From Streptomyces sp. NBC_01551 (GTDB taxonomy: Bacteria > Actinomycetota > Actinomycetes > Streptomycetales > Streptomycetaceae), in contig NZ_JAPEPX010000001.1 of assembly GCF_026339935.1 (NCBI RefSeq), positions 5,855,501 through 5,919,500 of the forward strand: a DNA stretch of 64,000 bases, in the 5' to 3' direction. A program made the position numbers and the translations under genes. Within the stretch, counting starts at the first letter, position 1. Each line of letters starts with the position of its first letter. The notes below the pieces were generated by a model. The model saw only the letters and a program-made list of their open reading frames with translations, was not told the origin of the DNA and made no database searches. Positions 25,538 through 34,545 of this stretch are shown in pieces.

Positions 25538-25877
25538 CGAAGACCCGACGTACCCGGGGCGGTCTCGGTGACCGTCCGTCGTGTGCCCGCCCCACTGCCC
25601 TGCACCCCGTATTCACAGTGGGGCGGCTTGAGCCCGACGGCGAGGCCGACGGAGCTTGCGTGGCCGAACTCGTCGGCGACGTCCTGGACGGTTGACCTGC
25701 CTCCCAGGAAGGCGGGGGCTGCCGCCGTGGTCGACCATGGGCCGCAGCGGATTGTCGGCGGTCCGACGAGGTAGCTGATTCGGTATTTCAACGCCCTCTG
25801 CCAGTTCTACTGGGCGCGGCGAAACGAGGCCTTCTCCGGGTCCTGTGGCGGGACTGACACAAAGAAGGACGCGGCAG
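25538..25877. other. Intergenic region, nothing recognised
   Basis: About 340 bases between the transposase/RTX remnant and the last leftward gene of the element. Short frames on both strands lack ribosome binding sites and family motifs. It probably contains the boundary between the defence island and the conjugative block and possibly a terminator for the latter. Confidence 0.35.
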
Positions 25878-26600
25878 TCATTCGGACGCCCGCCTGAGCG
25901 TCGCACTTGGCGAACGGTGCCAACTTGCGTGCGCAGTCACAGGCGTGACAGGGGCTGGGGTTTCGGGGGATACCGGGACTGTTGTGCTGTGGAGGGCTTG
26001 ACGGACGCGCTGTTCGAGGTCGGTTTGCGGGGCGGGGCCAGGACGGACGGCGACGGTGTAGAGGCTGTAGAACTCCGCGAGTGCCTCGGCTTCGGTCTCG
26101 AAGGTCATAGCCACCTGCCGCAGGTGGTCTTCGCCGTGCAGGTGGACATGGCGCCGGACACCGGTGGCGTACGTCCCCACGGCGACGGTGGTCTGGCCGT
26201 CGTCGGCGTGAAGGTGGATGATCAGGCGGCCTTCGGCGATGTCGTCGTGGATGCGCTGGGCTTCGGCGCTGACCTCACGTACTTCGTCGCGGGTGCACCA
26301 GGGGAAGGGATAGTTGCCCCAGGTCCATTCCGTGTCGATCTCTCCTTGAAGGGCCGTTTCGATCTCGACGGTGAAGCCGTATCGACTCAGCTGCTTGGCT
26401 GAGGTGTTCGCGTAGTACGGCTCCTCGTGGTCGATGCGGGCGAGGACCATGGTGTCCGGTCCGATGCTGCGGAAGCCGAGGTCGTACAGGTGAGAGCGGG
26501 CGGCGTCGCTCGTGGAGCCCGACGTCGTGGCGATCACGGCCGGGTGGTGGTCTGGGTGGAGGGCGAAGCGGATGTGCGCGTCGGCGGGGGCGTGAGGCAT
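25878..26600 (-). CDS. Hypothetical protein
   Basis: 240 residues with no recognised family. N-terminal half includes ARSHLYDLGFRSIGPDTMVL and EPYYANTSAKQLSRYGFTVE; the middle has a helix EVREVSAEAQRIHDDIAEG followed by strands IIHLHADDGQTTVAVGTYAT; the last 45 residues are Pro/Thr-rich. The layout resembles other accessory proteins of this block. It is the last gene of the leftward transcription unit. Confidence 0.6.
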   Translation of the reverse strand: MPHAPADAHIRFALHPDHHPAVIATTSGSTSDAARSHLYDLGFRSIGPDTMVLARIDHEEPYYANTSAKQLSRYGFTVEIETALQGEIDTEWTWGNYPFPWCTRDEVREVSAEAQRIHDDIAEGRLIIHLHADDGQTTVAVGTYATGVRRHVHLHGEDHLRQVAMTFETEAEALAEFYSLYTVAVRPGPAPQTDLEQRVRQALHSTTVPVSPETPAPVTPVTAHASWHRSPSATLRRASE

Positions 26601-26628
26601 GAGGGGCTTTCGGTCGGGGCGGGAATGG

Positions 26629-27744
26629 TCATCGGCCTGGCCGGGCTGGGGTTCGTGCGGCGGGGCCGGCTCGTACGGCCGGAGTCCGAGGGGCGGCGGA
26701 CGGGCGGGATGGGGGCTTCGCGCCGGGGTCGTTGGTGGCGTGGTGCCAGCGGGTCCGGACGGAGGACAGTGCGGAGAGTGCCCGGCGGCTGCCGGTGGCC
26801 AGTTGGTGGACGGAGCTTGCCTCGTCCGACGTCAGCGTCGCGATCCGGGCGGCGACCGTGACGGCCTGACTGAGGAGGGCGCGCTGGAGGATCTTCTGGC
26901 CCCAGTGCTCGGGTGCCCCGGCGGGATGGGAGACCAGGTCGAGGACCTCGTCAGGGCCGAACCCGGCGTGAAGCAGGCCGCGTTGCTGGGCTTCCCACAG
27001 CAGGGTGATGGGGTCCACGGGCGCCCCTCTGCGGGCGAGGGCGGTCAGGCAGGCGAAGAGGGCGGCGTGCACGGGGACGGTGAAGTCCCTTTCGTGTAGC
27101 CAGCGCATCCTCGGTAGGTCGTCGGGGCGGCCGGTCGCTGCGGCCAGCAGCATCCGTTCCTCGTCTTCCGCCTCCGCCGGAGCCTCGGCTGCCGGGTCGG
27201 GTGCCGCCGGGGTTCGGGGCATCGACCCGGGGTGAGAGGGGAAGGCCGTGGCCAGCTCGTCGAGGTAGACGGCGAGCTGGTCGGCGCGGGCCAGTACCGT
27301 TCCGGCCGGGTCGGGCCCCGGAGTGCGGGCGGCCTGGGAGAGGAGCCCGGCGTGCCGGCGCAGGAGACGGCGGGCATGTCCGGAGCGGACCATCTGAGCA
27401 TAGGCCGGGGCATGGGCGTCTGTGGGACAGTTGCTGATGAGGATGTGCAGGTAGGCGGCTGTCAGGGCGCGGGTCTGGGCGGCGGCGAGGAGCTGGTTCG
27501 GCCACACCGGGCTGGTGCGGTGGACCTCGGGCGTGGGCGGGGGCACCGTGCGCATCGCCGCGAACAGGCTGCCGTGGGCGGCGCTGGAGAAGTGCTCGGG
27601 CTCGAGCGGGCCGATGGTTTTCAGGCGGGCGGGTACCAGGAGCAGGGCGCCGAGCAGGGCCTGCTCGGCGTAGTGGACCACGGGCAGAGGTGCCGGATCG
27701 CCGAGGAGATCCTCCTCGGCTGCGGCGCGGGCGTGGTCGGTCAT
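26629..27744 (-). CDS. Double DnaB N-terminal-domain protein
   Basis: 371 residues. Two DnaB-N-like helical domains can be read: YAEQALLGALLLVPARLK with FSSAAHGSLFAAMR near the start, and EERMLLAAATGRPDDLPRM with FTVPVHAALFACLTALARRG and VDPITLLWEAQQRG near residues 190-265. The RecA-like ATPase part of DnaB is absent. The C-terminus is Pro/Ala/Arg-rich. ATG 27744 overlaps the stop of the methyltransferase (TGATG). It might bind primase or replicative helicase during element replication (inference). Confidence 0.65.
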   Translation of the reverse strand: MTDHARAAAEEDLLGDPAPLPVVHYAEQALLGALLLVPARLKTIGPLEPEHFSSAAHGSLFAAMRTVPPPTPEVHRTSPVWPNQLLAAAQTRALTAAYLHILISNCPTDAHAPAYAQMVRSGHARRLLRRHAGLLSQAARTPGPDPAGTVLARADQLAVYLDELATAFPSHPGSMPRTPAAPDPAAEAPAEAEDEERMLLAAATGRPDDLPRMRWLHERDFTVPVHAALFACLTALARRGAPVDPITLLWEAQQRGLLHAGFGPDEVLDLVSHPAGAPEHWGQKILQRALLSQAVTVAARIATLTSDEASSVHQLATGSRRALSALSSVRTRWHHATNDPGAKPPSRPSAAPRTPAVRAGPAARTPARPGR

Positions 27745-28985
27745 CACGCCGCCAGGACGAAGTCGTCGCGGTTGAGCGTGCGTTCCACGTGCGGGGCGAT
27801 CAAGTGCCCTGCGAGCAGTGGGGGGACGGCGTTGCCGATCTGGGAGAAGCGTTGGCCCTTGGTGCCCTGCCAGGGGTAGGACGCCGGGAAGGTTTGCAGG
27901 ATCCCGGCTTCCTCTGCGGTGATCCGGATTGCCGGCGCCGCGGCGGCGGAGCCCAGGGTCGTGGTGGAGCGGGTGGTCCAGATGCATTCGTTGGCGCGGT
28001 TGCCGAAGAACAAGGTGGCGGCCGGCTCGGTCACGGGGCGGACGGCCGCGTTCGCCTGGCTGTTGCTGCGCAGAACCCAGTCCGGTCCGGCCGTGCAGCG
28101 CGGCGACGGCCGGGCCCCTTCCCGGCACCTGCACGGCGAGCTGGCCTTGGAGCTCCGGGAGGGTTCCATGCGGGGCGGGGGGCTTTGCCAGGCGCCGCGG
28201 TCGCGGGCGTCGGACAGCGTCTTTCGGGAGCCGGACGGGAAGGGTTCGGGTCCGCCCCCGGGTCCGCCGCCGGCGCACACAGTGGGCACGGGCCCGTCCG
28301 TGCGGCCCCAGCCCAGGGCTTCGGCCATGGACACCCATCGCTGGCGGCCGGGTCCGAAGAGGGATTCCTGCTCGCCGAGCTTGGCGTGCGTGGGTTCGGG
28401 CGGGGCGGCCCGACGAGTGCGGGAGGCGATCAGGATCGCCCTCCTCCTGGTCTGCGGTACGCCGTAGTCGGCCGCGTTCAGGATGCCGCTCCAGGTGGAG
28501 AACCCCCAGGTGCGCAGCACGGCGGCGTACTGCTTCCACAGCGGTGCGACGTCGGGCACCTCCTCCATCAGCACCCACTCCGGCTCGCCCGCGGTGTGGA
28601 GGGCATGGAGGTATCGCATGGGCTCGGCGGCCAGTAGCGACCGCGGGTCCTGGCAGGCGGCAAGGAGCTGGGGCCGGGTGTCGCGGCCGACCGCGAGGTC
28701 GGCGACCGCCTGGTGGACGAGAGGCTGGTCGACAAGACCGAGGCGCTTGCCGGCCATGCTCCATGCCTGGCAGGGCGGGCTTGCTATCAGCCCGCGGGTT
28801 CGCCCCACGAAGGGTCGGACCGGGTAGAGCGCGACGTCGGTACGGATCGTGGTCTGCCCGACTGCGGCGCGCGTCTTGCAGGCCCATTCGTCCCACTCCA
28901 GGCCGACGTCGCGCACACCCAGCACGTGCAGGGCGTGCCCCCAACCGCCCGGACCGGCGAAGAGGTCCACGATGAGGTCCCTCAT
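27744..28985 (-). CDS. C5-cytosine DNA methyltransferase
   Basis: 413 residues with all main motifs: I VDLFAGPGGWGHAL, IV SPPCQAWSMAGKR (catalytic Cys near 72), VI WVLMEEVPDV (E-E-V in place of ENV), VIII PQTRRRAILIA, and X FSQIGNAVPPLLAGHL. The target recognition region (about 225-330) contains an unusual Arg/Pro/Ser-rich stretch. Methylates cytosine at C5 in a sequence context that cannot be predicted. No restriction enzyme is adjacent, so it is an orphan, probably protecting the element from host restriction. Confidence 0.88.
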   Translation of the reverse strand: MRDLIVDLFAGPGGWGHALHVLGVRDVGLEWDEWACKTRAAVGQTTIRTDVALYPVRPFVGRTRGLIASPPCQAWSMAGKRLGLVDQPLVHQAVADLAVGRDTRPQLLAACQDPRSLLAAEPMRYLHALHTAGEPEWVLMEEVPDVAPLWKQYAAVLRTWGFSTWSGILNAADYGVPQTRRRAILIASRTRRAAPPEPTHAKLGEQESLFGPGRQRWVSMAEALGWGRTDGPVPTVCAGGGPGGGPEPFPSGSRKTLSDARDRGAWQSPPPRMEPSRSSKASSPCRCREGARPSPRCTAGPDWVLRSNSQANAAVRPVTEPAATLFFGNRANECIWTTRSTTTLGSAAAAPAIRITAEEAGILQTFPASYPWQGTKGQRFSQIGNAVPPLLAGHLIAPHVERTLNRDDFVLAA

Positions 28986-29341
28986 ACGGCCAGCCCGAAG
29001 TCGTCCCGTACCGGTTCGGGCTGCTCACGCCGGCAGGCCCACGGTGAGCAGCCGTCCACGACACCGGCTTCGAGAGCCTCCGCGTCCGGACCGGCGGGGG
29101 CGGCGATCTCGCGTTCAAGGCGGTCGAGGTGCTCGTACACCTTCTTGGGTTCCCAGCCGGTGTCCCACAAGACCGCGACGTCGATCTTGGGGAGGGTGCT
29201 GTCCGCGGACAGGCACCACAGGGCCGAGCTTTGTACCCCGGCACTCGGTGAAAGGGCGCGCAGGGCCGGGCGGAGGGTGGTGGCCGCCGTGCTGGTGGCC
29301 GGCTGATGCGGCGTGGTGGAGGTCTTGGTGGTCGTGGGGAT
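28982..29341 (-). CDS. Short PP-loop (PAPS reductase/adenine nucleotide hydrolase-like) protein, AUC start or remnant
   Basis: About 119 codons. SPSAGVQSSALWC and IDVAVLWDTGWEPKKVYEHL match the N-terminal PP-loop and following strand of phage and plasmid adenine-nucleotide alpha-hydrolase-like proteins, which normally exceed 250 residues; the rest of the domain is missing and the C-terminus is DGCSPWACRREQPEP. No ATG, GTG or TTG precedes the PP-loop in frame. The nearest candidate is ATC 29341, 6 bases after AAGGA. Without it only a 62-residue piece from TTG 29170 could be made. Stop overlaps the methyltransferase start. Confidence 0.5.
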   Translation of the reverse strand: MPTTTKTSTTPHQPATSTAATTLRPALRALSPSAGVQSSALWCLSADSTLPKIDVAVLWDTGWEPKKVYEHLDRLEREIAAPAGPDAEALEAGVVDGCSPWACRREQPEPVRDDFGLAV

Positions 29342-29425
29342 GGCGGGTCCTTGCGGGTGGTGCCGCCCGCGGCGTGGGCGGCGTCGGTCATGGGCGGGGG
29401 CGGGAAGAGGGGGGAGACGGTTCCG

Positions 29426-30262
29426 TCAACGGCTTCGTGTCGGCGCCGTCGTCGCGGGCGCTGGTGGCACGGCAGGGGTGGCGTACACGGGGGTGGTGGG
29501 GGGAGCCGCGAGGAGGGTGGCGACGGCGGTCGTTCCGCCGGCGGTGAGGCGGATGCGGTCCTGGGCCGGGCCGTTGTCGTAAGCCGGTGGCGCGGTGGCG
29601 GGCTCGCGCGTGATCAGGCCCTTGCTTTCCAGGGAGCGCAGGGTCCTGATCCGGACGCGGCCGTCGCGGCTGTGGACGTACTGCCGCCCCAGGCTCTGGG
29701 CCATAACGACGTGGCCGCGGGCGGCTGCGTGGAGAGCAGAGAGTTCGGCGGCGGCCAGGCCGTCGGATGCTCCTGCCGCGGCAGGCCGGCGCCGCTGCGT
29801 TTCACGGGCGATGCCGGTGGCGGACTCGACGGCTGCCTCCGGAGCGAGTGCGGTCAGCTCCTGCGCCAGCTGCACCCAGCGGTCGACGCCGTCGGGCGGG
29901 CCGGTGCGTTCGGGGTCTGCTGGGGACGCGGCGCTGACCAAGGCCTGAGCTTCGGCCAGGTGGCGGGCCGCTTCGCTGCTGAGGTAGGCGATCTGCTTGA
30001 TCCGTACCGTGGCGTCGATCAGGTCGGCGCTCGCGTACAGCTGCTGGTCCTGGACGGCTTTGACGGCCGCGAGGGACTCGTGTGCCAGCTGCGCCGCGGA
30101 GTTGGCGTGTGCACCCAGCTCTGGACCGGAGGTGTGGGTGGGTCGGAAGAGGGCGAGGGCGTCGTTGTGCCGGGTGTAGTTGCCAGCCAAGGAGAGGAGG
30201 AGTTCGACGGGTGTGCGGGGCTCGGGCACGTCGAACAACTGGTCGGCGGTGGGCTCGGTCAT
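29426..30262 (-). CDS. Hypothetical protein with winged-helix-like C-terminal segment
   Basis: 278 residues. The first 180 residues are helical (AQLAHESLAAVKAVQDQQLY, HLAEAQALVSAA). After residue 190, RVRIRTLRSLESKGLITREP followed by DRIRLTAGGTTAVATLL looks like the recognition helix and wing of a winged helix. Similar endings occur in the proteins at 30927 and 58325. GTG or ATG start near 30262. Function unknown; possibly DNA-binding regulation within the element. Confidence 0.6.
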   Translation of the reverse strand: MTEPTADQLFDVPEPRTPVELLLSLAGNYTRHNDALALFRPTHTSGPELGAHANSAAQLAHESLAAVKAVQDQQLYASADLIDATVRIKQIAYLSSEAARHLAEAQALVSAASPADPERTGPPDGVDRWVQLAQELTALAPEAAVESATGIARETQRRRPAAAGASDGLAAAELSALHAAARGHVVMAQSLGRQYVHSRDGRVRIRTLRSLESKGLITREPATAPPAYDNGPAQDRIRLTAGGTTAVATLLAAPPTTPVYATPAVPPAPATTAPTRSR

Positions 30263-30409
30263 AGGCAGGAAGGGCCTTCGGGTGGGGCCGGGTGCCGAAA
30301 CGCTCGGGACGCGGCGGGGCGGGGAGCCGGGAAATCCGGGAGGGGCGGGGAGGTGGGCCTCAGCAATGCGCGGGAAGTGCCACGTTCAGGGCTGCCGCCG
30401 AGGTCGGCT

Positions 30410-30881
30410 TCAGAGCCGGGATCGTGCAGCTGATGCGGCAGGCGCAGGGAGGCTGGGTGCCGGCGCGGCGGGCGTGCCGGGCTGCGTGAAGGCAGGCGCT
30501 AGCTGTTGGAGTTCGCCGGCCAGGTGCTGGGTGAGTGCCTGGCTGGTGACGAGACGGGCGTGCACCGTCTCTGGCAGTCGGTTCCAGCGGGCTTGGAGTC
30601 GGGCCCGTTCGATGAGCGCGGCGGCGGCCTCCAGCTGGGCAGAGACCAGGCCGAGCACGTTCGAGCGGAAGGCCGTACAGCTGGGCGTGCAGTGTGTTGG
30701 CGAGGCCGAGCACGGGTCCGCCGGAGGAACGGAAGTCGTAGCGGGACTCGGCGCTGCGCAGCAGGCCGAAGCTGACGGTCACGACGTGCGGCGGAGGCGG
30801 CGGGCTGGTGGAGATGCGGGTGGCGAGGGCGCGTGCGATGTCGGCGGGGGTGGGTGCGCCGACGTGGTTGGTGGGGGGCGT
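30410..30881 (-). pseudogene. Frameshifted hypothetical gene with near-cognate ACG start position
   Basis: Two frames give one plausible protein: TVSFGLLRSAESRYDFRSSG and GPVLGLANTLHAQLYGLPLE in the first, then VLGLVSAQLEAAAALIERAR and QALTQHLAGELQQLAPAF in the second; they join by a one-base shift near 30658. Coding-like sequence extends upstream to ACG 30881, which follows AGGAG by 5 bases, with no ATG, GTG or TTG there; GTG 30782 is internal. A sequencing error or real decay are both possible. Confidence 0.5.
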
Positions 30882-30926
30882 GAGATCTCCTAGGTGGGTA
30901 CGGCGCGGTGGGGGTGGCCCGGCCGC

Positions 30927-31736
30927 TCAGCGACGGGCAACAGCCGGGCCTGCCAGCTTCGTTCTCGCCGGAACGGGGGGCGTGGCGGTGACGGAGCGGA
31001 CCCGACGGGTACTGGCTGCGAGGAGAGCCTGGACGCCGGCGGTAGTGAGCCGCAGACCGAATCGGTCCTGGTGCTCCGGGAGCGGCGTGACGGTGATGAG
31101 CTGTTTGGTGGCGAGGGCGTCGACCGTGGCCGGCAGGACGTGCGAGGACAGTGGGGATACCACCTCCCGGATGCCGTAGTGCTCGCGGAATACGCCGTCG
31201 CCCCGCACCAGGGAGGCGAGCCCTTTGCGCTGGGCGTCGCTGATCGTGACGGTCTTGCCTCCCGCGCCCAGGCCCTCCCGCGCGGCGCGGATCTGGGCGT
31301 AGAGGAGGCCGTCGTGCCGCAGCAGGGCGGCGCGGATCTGCTCGACGGCCGACGGTGCTCGGGACAGCGGGGCGCGGGTCTGCTCCACGAGGCAGTCGGC
31401 GGAGGCGGCGTCGTCGTGAGCGAGAGCCGAGATGGTGTCCGCCGCCCGTGCGGCGGCGGTCGTGGCGGCCTCGGTCAGCTGGCGCAGGAGGGCGACGGCC
31501 TCCCGGCCGTCGAGGGTGGTCGGCGCGTCGCTCAGCGCCGCCTTGGAGAGCAGCTGGCCGCAGAGCAGCGAAGTCCGGTGCAGGGTGCCGCTGATCCGCA
31601 CCATCTCCTCCAGCCGCCCAGGGCCCGCGCTGCGCTGCTTCTTGAGGCCGTCGAACCCGTACGCGGCATCGAGCAGCAGGTTGGTGAGGAGCAGTAGTTC
31701 CTCGTTGCTCGGGCCGAGGGCGAAGGACTGGGGCAA
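30927..31736 (-). CDS. Hypothetical helical protein with winged-helix-like end
   Basis: 269 residues from TTG 31736, which has CAGGAGA four bases upstream; a longer frame to 31859 lacks such a site. The first 190 residues are helical (NEELLLLTNLLLDAAYGF, EEMVRISGTLHRTSLLC). The end, VVSPLSSHVLPATVDALATK followed by GLRLTTAGVQALLAAS, resembles a winged helix. Similar plan to the protein at 29426. It lies directly downstream of the coupling-protein gene and may belong to the transfer functions. Confidence 0.55.
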   Translation of the reverse strand: MPQSFALGPSNEELLLLTNLLLDAAYGFDGLKKQRSAGPGRLEEMVRISGTLHRTSLLCGQLLSKAALSDAPTTLDGREAVALLRQLTEAATTAAARAADTISALAHDDAASADCLVEQTRAPLSRAPSAVEQIRAALLRHDGLLYAQIRAAREGLGAGGKTVTISDAQRKGLASLVRGDGVFREHYGIREVVSPLSSHVLPATVDALATKQLITVTPLPEHQDRFGLRLTTAGVQALLAASTRRVRSVTATPPVPARTKLAGPAVARR

Positions 31737-31938
31737 GGGGTCTCCTGGGATAGGGGAAGGCGGATGCCTGATGGCGCAGGTGCGGGCGATGGGGCGGCCC
31801 ACCGTGGCGGCCGGTCGCCGTAGCCCGGTCTCGGCGGCGGCGCTGACGGCGAAGGCCATCCAGGCCGGTGGCGGGTGGCGGCGTCAGGCACGGATGAAGG
31901 CATTCGTGTAGCGGAACCGCAGGGTGTGAGGTGCGGCA

Positions 31939-33729
31939 TCACGCGGCCTTCTTGAAGTCGGCTTGCGCAGGGGCGGCTTTGGCGACGGCTCGCGCTGTGA
32001 TTGCGTCCGAGGCGGCTTTGGATGCGGCGGCCAGGTTGCCCGCACCCGGTTCGAGGTACCAGGGGCGCAGGTCGAGCGCGGCCGGGCGGAGCCCGGTGGC
32101 GAAGAGGAGGGCGGTGCCCTTGGGTAGTGCGCGGATCCGGTCCGCGGGCAGGATCCGCTCCTGCCGCATGCTGATCGAGGTGGACTTGCCCGAGTCGGAG
32201 ATGGAGGTGGACTTCGTCTCGACGTCGTGGTCGCCGATCAGTCGACTGAGCTTGTCCGCGAAATCGGGATCGTCGATGCCGGCGCCGATGACCTTGATCG
32301 TTGCCGCCGACCACATGGCGTCCATGCCTGCGTCCGACCACACTTTCTGGCCCTGCCGGTAGCTCTGCAGGATCGTGATCGGGATGATCCCGCGGGAACC
32401 CAGGTGCGAGTACAGGTCCGGCAAGTCGGAGATTTTGCATACGTTTGCGGCCTCGTCGAGGATCGCGAGCATGGGCGGGTCGAGGCGTCCGCCGGTACGT
32501 TCGGCTCGGGTGGTCGCGGACCGCATCACCGAGTCCGCGCACGCCGCGATCAGCGCGGAGGCTCCGCCGCCACCGTCCTTGGAGAGCAGGAACAGTGTGT
32601 CGCTGGAGGCCACGAAATCGGCCGGGCGGAACTCCGGGACGTCCTTCTGTGGGGTCACCCAGGTGGCGATGTCGGCGCTGAGCAGGGCGGACGCGTACTG
32701 TCTCGCGGTCTCATACACGCCGTCTCTGGTTTCCGGCGGGCCCTCGACCGTTCCCTTCAACTGGGCTGCGACAGCGGTGAATCCGTGGTCGCGCAGGATG
32801 TCGAGGGGGCGCCGGTCGGCGGGGAAGGCCAGCCACTGCATCACGTCCGTGATCGGACGGTTGTCGAGGGCCGCGGCCAGGAACAGCTGGCTCAGGACGT
32901 TGCTGCCGGCCTTGGACCAGAAGTCCCCCTGCTGGCTCGCATCCACGGACGCGGCGAGGAAGTGTCCCGCCAACCGCCCCGCACCCTCCAAGGACTTCGC
33001 GTCCGCCAACGGGTTCCACCACATGGTGCGCGGTGCGTGGGCGATCTGCTGGGGGTCCATCGACCACACCCGACCCACCCGGCTGCGGGCGTCGAAGCAG
33101 GCCGTATAGGCGTCACCAGCTGCTTTGTTGCTGGTGAGGAGTACGGCGCCGGGCGCGGCCAGGATGGAGGGAATCGCCAGCGAGGTGGTCTTTCCGGAAC
33201 GGGGGGCCATGATCGCGACCGCTACGTCCTCCCACCCCATCCGGACTTCGGTCTTGCTGCCCTGGAGGTTGCCAAGGAGGATCCCGGTGTCGGACGGGGC
33301 GATACGTTGGGCGTCCTTCAGGCTGGGGCGCAGGCTGCGGGCTTTGTCGGTGATCGCGGCGGCCAGGACCGGTGCGATGTCCTTGGCCTTTGCGGTGCCC
33401 ACGATGCGGCGCTTCTTGTTGCCGCCGAACGTGGCCTTGTGGCGGCTCCACCACAGGCCGCTGGCGGAGGCAAGGGCGAGCAAGGCCAGGACGGGCAGGA
33501 TCCGCGCACCGATCAGCAGGGACGTTTCTCCCAGGCCGGGCCAGAGCTGGTCGGGGCGTATGAGGGCGTCGGCGGGCCGGTAGGCGGCCCACGGGTGTCC
33601 GGTGAGCAGGGCGGTGAGGTTCCCGCCGAGCCAGGCGAGGTGGGCGAGGGGGATGGCGACGGCGAAGGCCCCGAGGAGGACCTTGAAGGCTATGTCGTAG
33701 CCGTCGGAGGAGGAGCTGGGCTGGGACAA
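31939..33729 (-). CDS. VirD4/TraD-like type IV coupling ATPase
   Basis: 596 residues. Two hydrophobic spans lie in the first 95 residues (FKVLLGAFAVAIPLAHLAWL, ILPVLALLALASASGLWW), then the cytoplasmic ATPase with Walker A MAPRSGKTTSLAIPS (Lys near 180), KDGGGGASALIAACADSVM, Walker B PPMLAILDEAANVC and the motor motif LQSYRQGQKVW. This is the DNA pump that links a relaxosome or DNA substrate to a conjugative secretion channel. TTG 33729 is the likely start. Together with the VirB4-, VirB6- and SCO6880-like genes it defines a T4SS-type actinobacterial transfer system. Confidence 0.9.
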   Translation of the reverse strand: MSQPSSSSDGYDIAFKVLLGAFAVAIPLAHLAWLGGNLTALLTGHPWAAYRPADALIRPDQLWPGLGETSLLIGARILPVLALLALASASGLWWSRHKATFGGNKKRRIVGTAKAKDIAPVLAAAITDKARSLRPSLKDAQRIAPSDTGILLGNLQGSKTEVRMGWEDVAVAIMAPRSGKTTSLAIPSILAAPGAVLLTSNKAAGDAYTACFDARSRVGRVWSMDPQQIAHAPRTMWWNPLADAKSLEGAGRLAGHFLAASVDASQQGDFWSKAGSNVLSQLFLAAALDNRPITDVMQWLAFPADRRPLDILRDHGFTAVAAQLKGTVEGPPETRDGVYETARQYASALLSADIATWVTPQKDVPEFRPADFVASSDTLFLLSKDGGGGASALIAACADSVMRSATTRAERTGGRLDPPMLAILDEAANVCKISDLPDLYSHLGSRGIIPITILQSYRQGQKVWSDAGMDAMWSAATIKVIGAGIDDPDFADKLSRLIGDHDVETKSTSISDSGKSTSISMRQERILPADRIRALPKGTALLFATGLRPAALDLRPWYLEPGAGNLAAASKAASDAITARAVAKAAPAQADFKKAA

Positions 33730-33768
33730 GGGCGCGCGATTCCATGGAGGGGTCGGGGACGAAGGGGG

Positions 33769-34545
33769 TCAGCGGGTGCGACGCGGCAGCGATCCGCCGG
33801 GTGGCTGCGGCGGCAACGGTGTGCCGGTGCGGTGGGCGGCGAGGCGGTCGACCCTGTCCCACAGGGCGTACTCGGCCTGATGGGCGGGAACGCGTTCGCG
33901 GGCGATGCGAACGCTGTAGCGCAGGAAGGGGGCCATCTCCTTCTCGTCACGCAGCAGCGGCTCCGTGGAGACCATGCCGGCGAGGACCGCGGCGGCCAGG
34001 TGGGGCGGGGTGTGGTCGGAGAAGTACGACCGCCAGGCCGTACGGGCAGTGGGCTCGGAGGCCCAGGGGCCGTCGTGGGCCGTGACCTCGATGTTCAGCG
34101 CGCCGAGAGGGTGCCGGGAGACGGTGACGAATCCGTCGGGCGAGGAGATCTGGTGCTCCAGGACGGAGCGCTTCCAACCGGCCTGCTCCAGGACCTGCAT
34201 CGGATCGGCCGCGCTGTCGGCCGGGCCGGTGGTGAGGGCGTCGGTGGCCGCTGCGACGATCTCGGCTGGTGTCCGGGCGCCGAAGCGCATGGTCCACGCC
34301 TTCTCGCCAGCGGTGGTCCCGGTGTGGTGCAGGGTCCACCAGTGTTCGTCCGGGTCCGGTGACAGCAGCAGTTCGGCCTGCCGGTCGCGGCGGGTGAGCC
34401 GTACGACCGGGCTGAGGGGGATGTGCGCGGGCTGCCAGCGGAATGCCTTCTGTAGCGGGGCTGTCACCCAGCGCGGGTCACCGCCGCCGGCCAGATACCG
34501 GGGGGTGACCTGGGCGAGTACCGGCGGCTTCTCGGGCTCGTTCAC
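33769..34545 (-). CDS. DUF317-domain protein
   Basis: 258 residues from GTG 34545, overlapping the upstream ATP-grasp stop (GTGA). Two DUF317 units are visible: VTPRYLAGGGDPRWVTAPL to the Trp-rich EHWWTLHHTG region and PAEIVAAATDALTTGP, then a second one with WKRSVLEHQISSPDGFVTVS and PHLAAAVLAGMV. DUF317 occurs in Streptomyces plasmids and integrative elements; function unknown. Related proteins are at 36432 and 37772. Confidence 0.85.
   Translation of the reverse strand: MNEPEKPPVLAQVTPRYLAGGGDPRWVTAPLQKAFRWQPAHIPLSPVVRLTRRDRQAELLLSPDPDEHWWTLHHTGTTAGEKAWTMRFGARTPAEIVAAATDALTTGPADSAADPMQVLEQAGWKRSVLEHQISSPDGFVTVSRHPLGALNIEVTAHDGPWASEPTARTAWRSYFSDHTPPHLAAAVLAGMVSTEPLLRDEKEMAPFLRYSVRIARERVPAHQAEYALWDRVDRLAAHRTGTPLPPQPPGGSLPRRTR

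Noticed and set aside
27850..29391. Long upstream extension of the double DnaB-N frame to 29391
   Set aside because: The extension runs through the C5 methyltransferase in another frame and is Arg/Pro-rich; the start at 27744 overlaps the methyltransferase stop.
32227..34362. 711-codon open frame on the plus strand
   Set aside because: Antisense to the coupling ATPase and DUF317 genes, whose motifs are clear; high GC opens long frames on both strands, and this frame has no family motifs.
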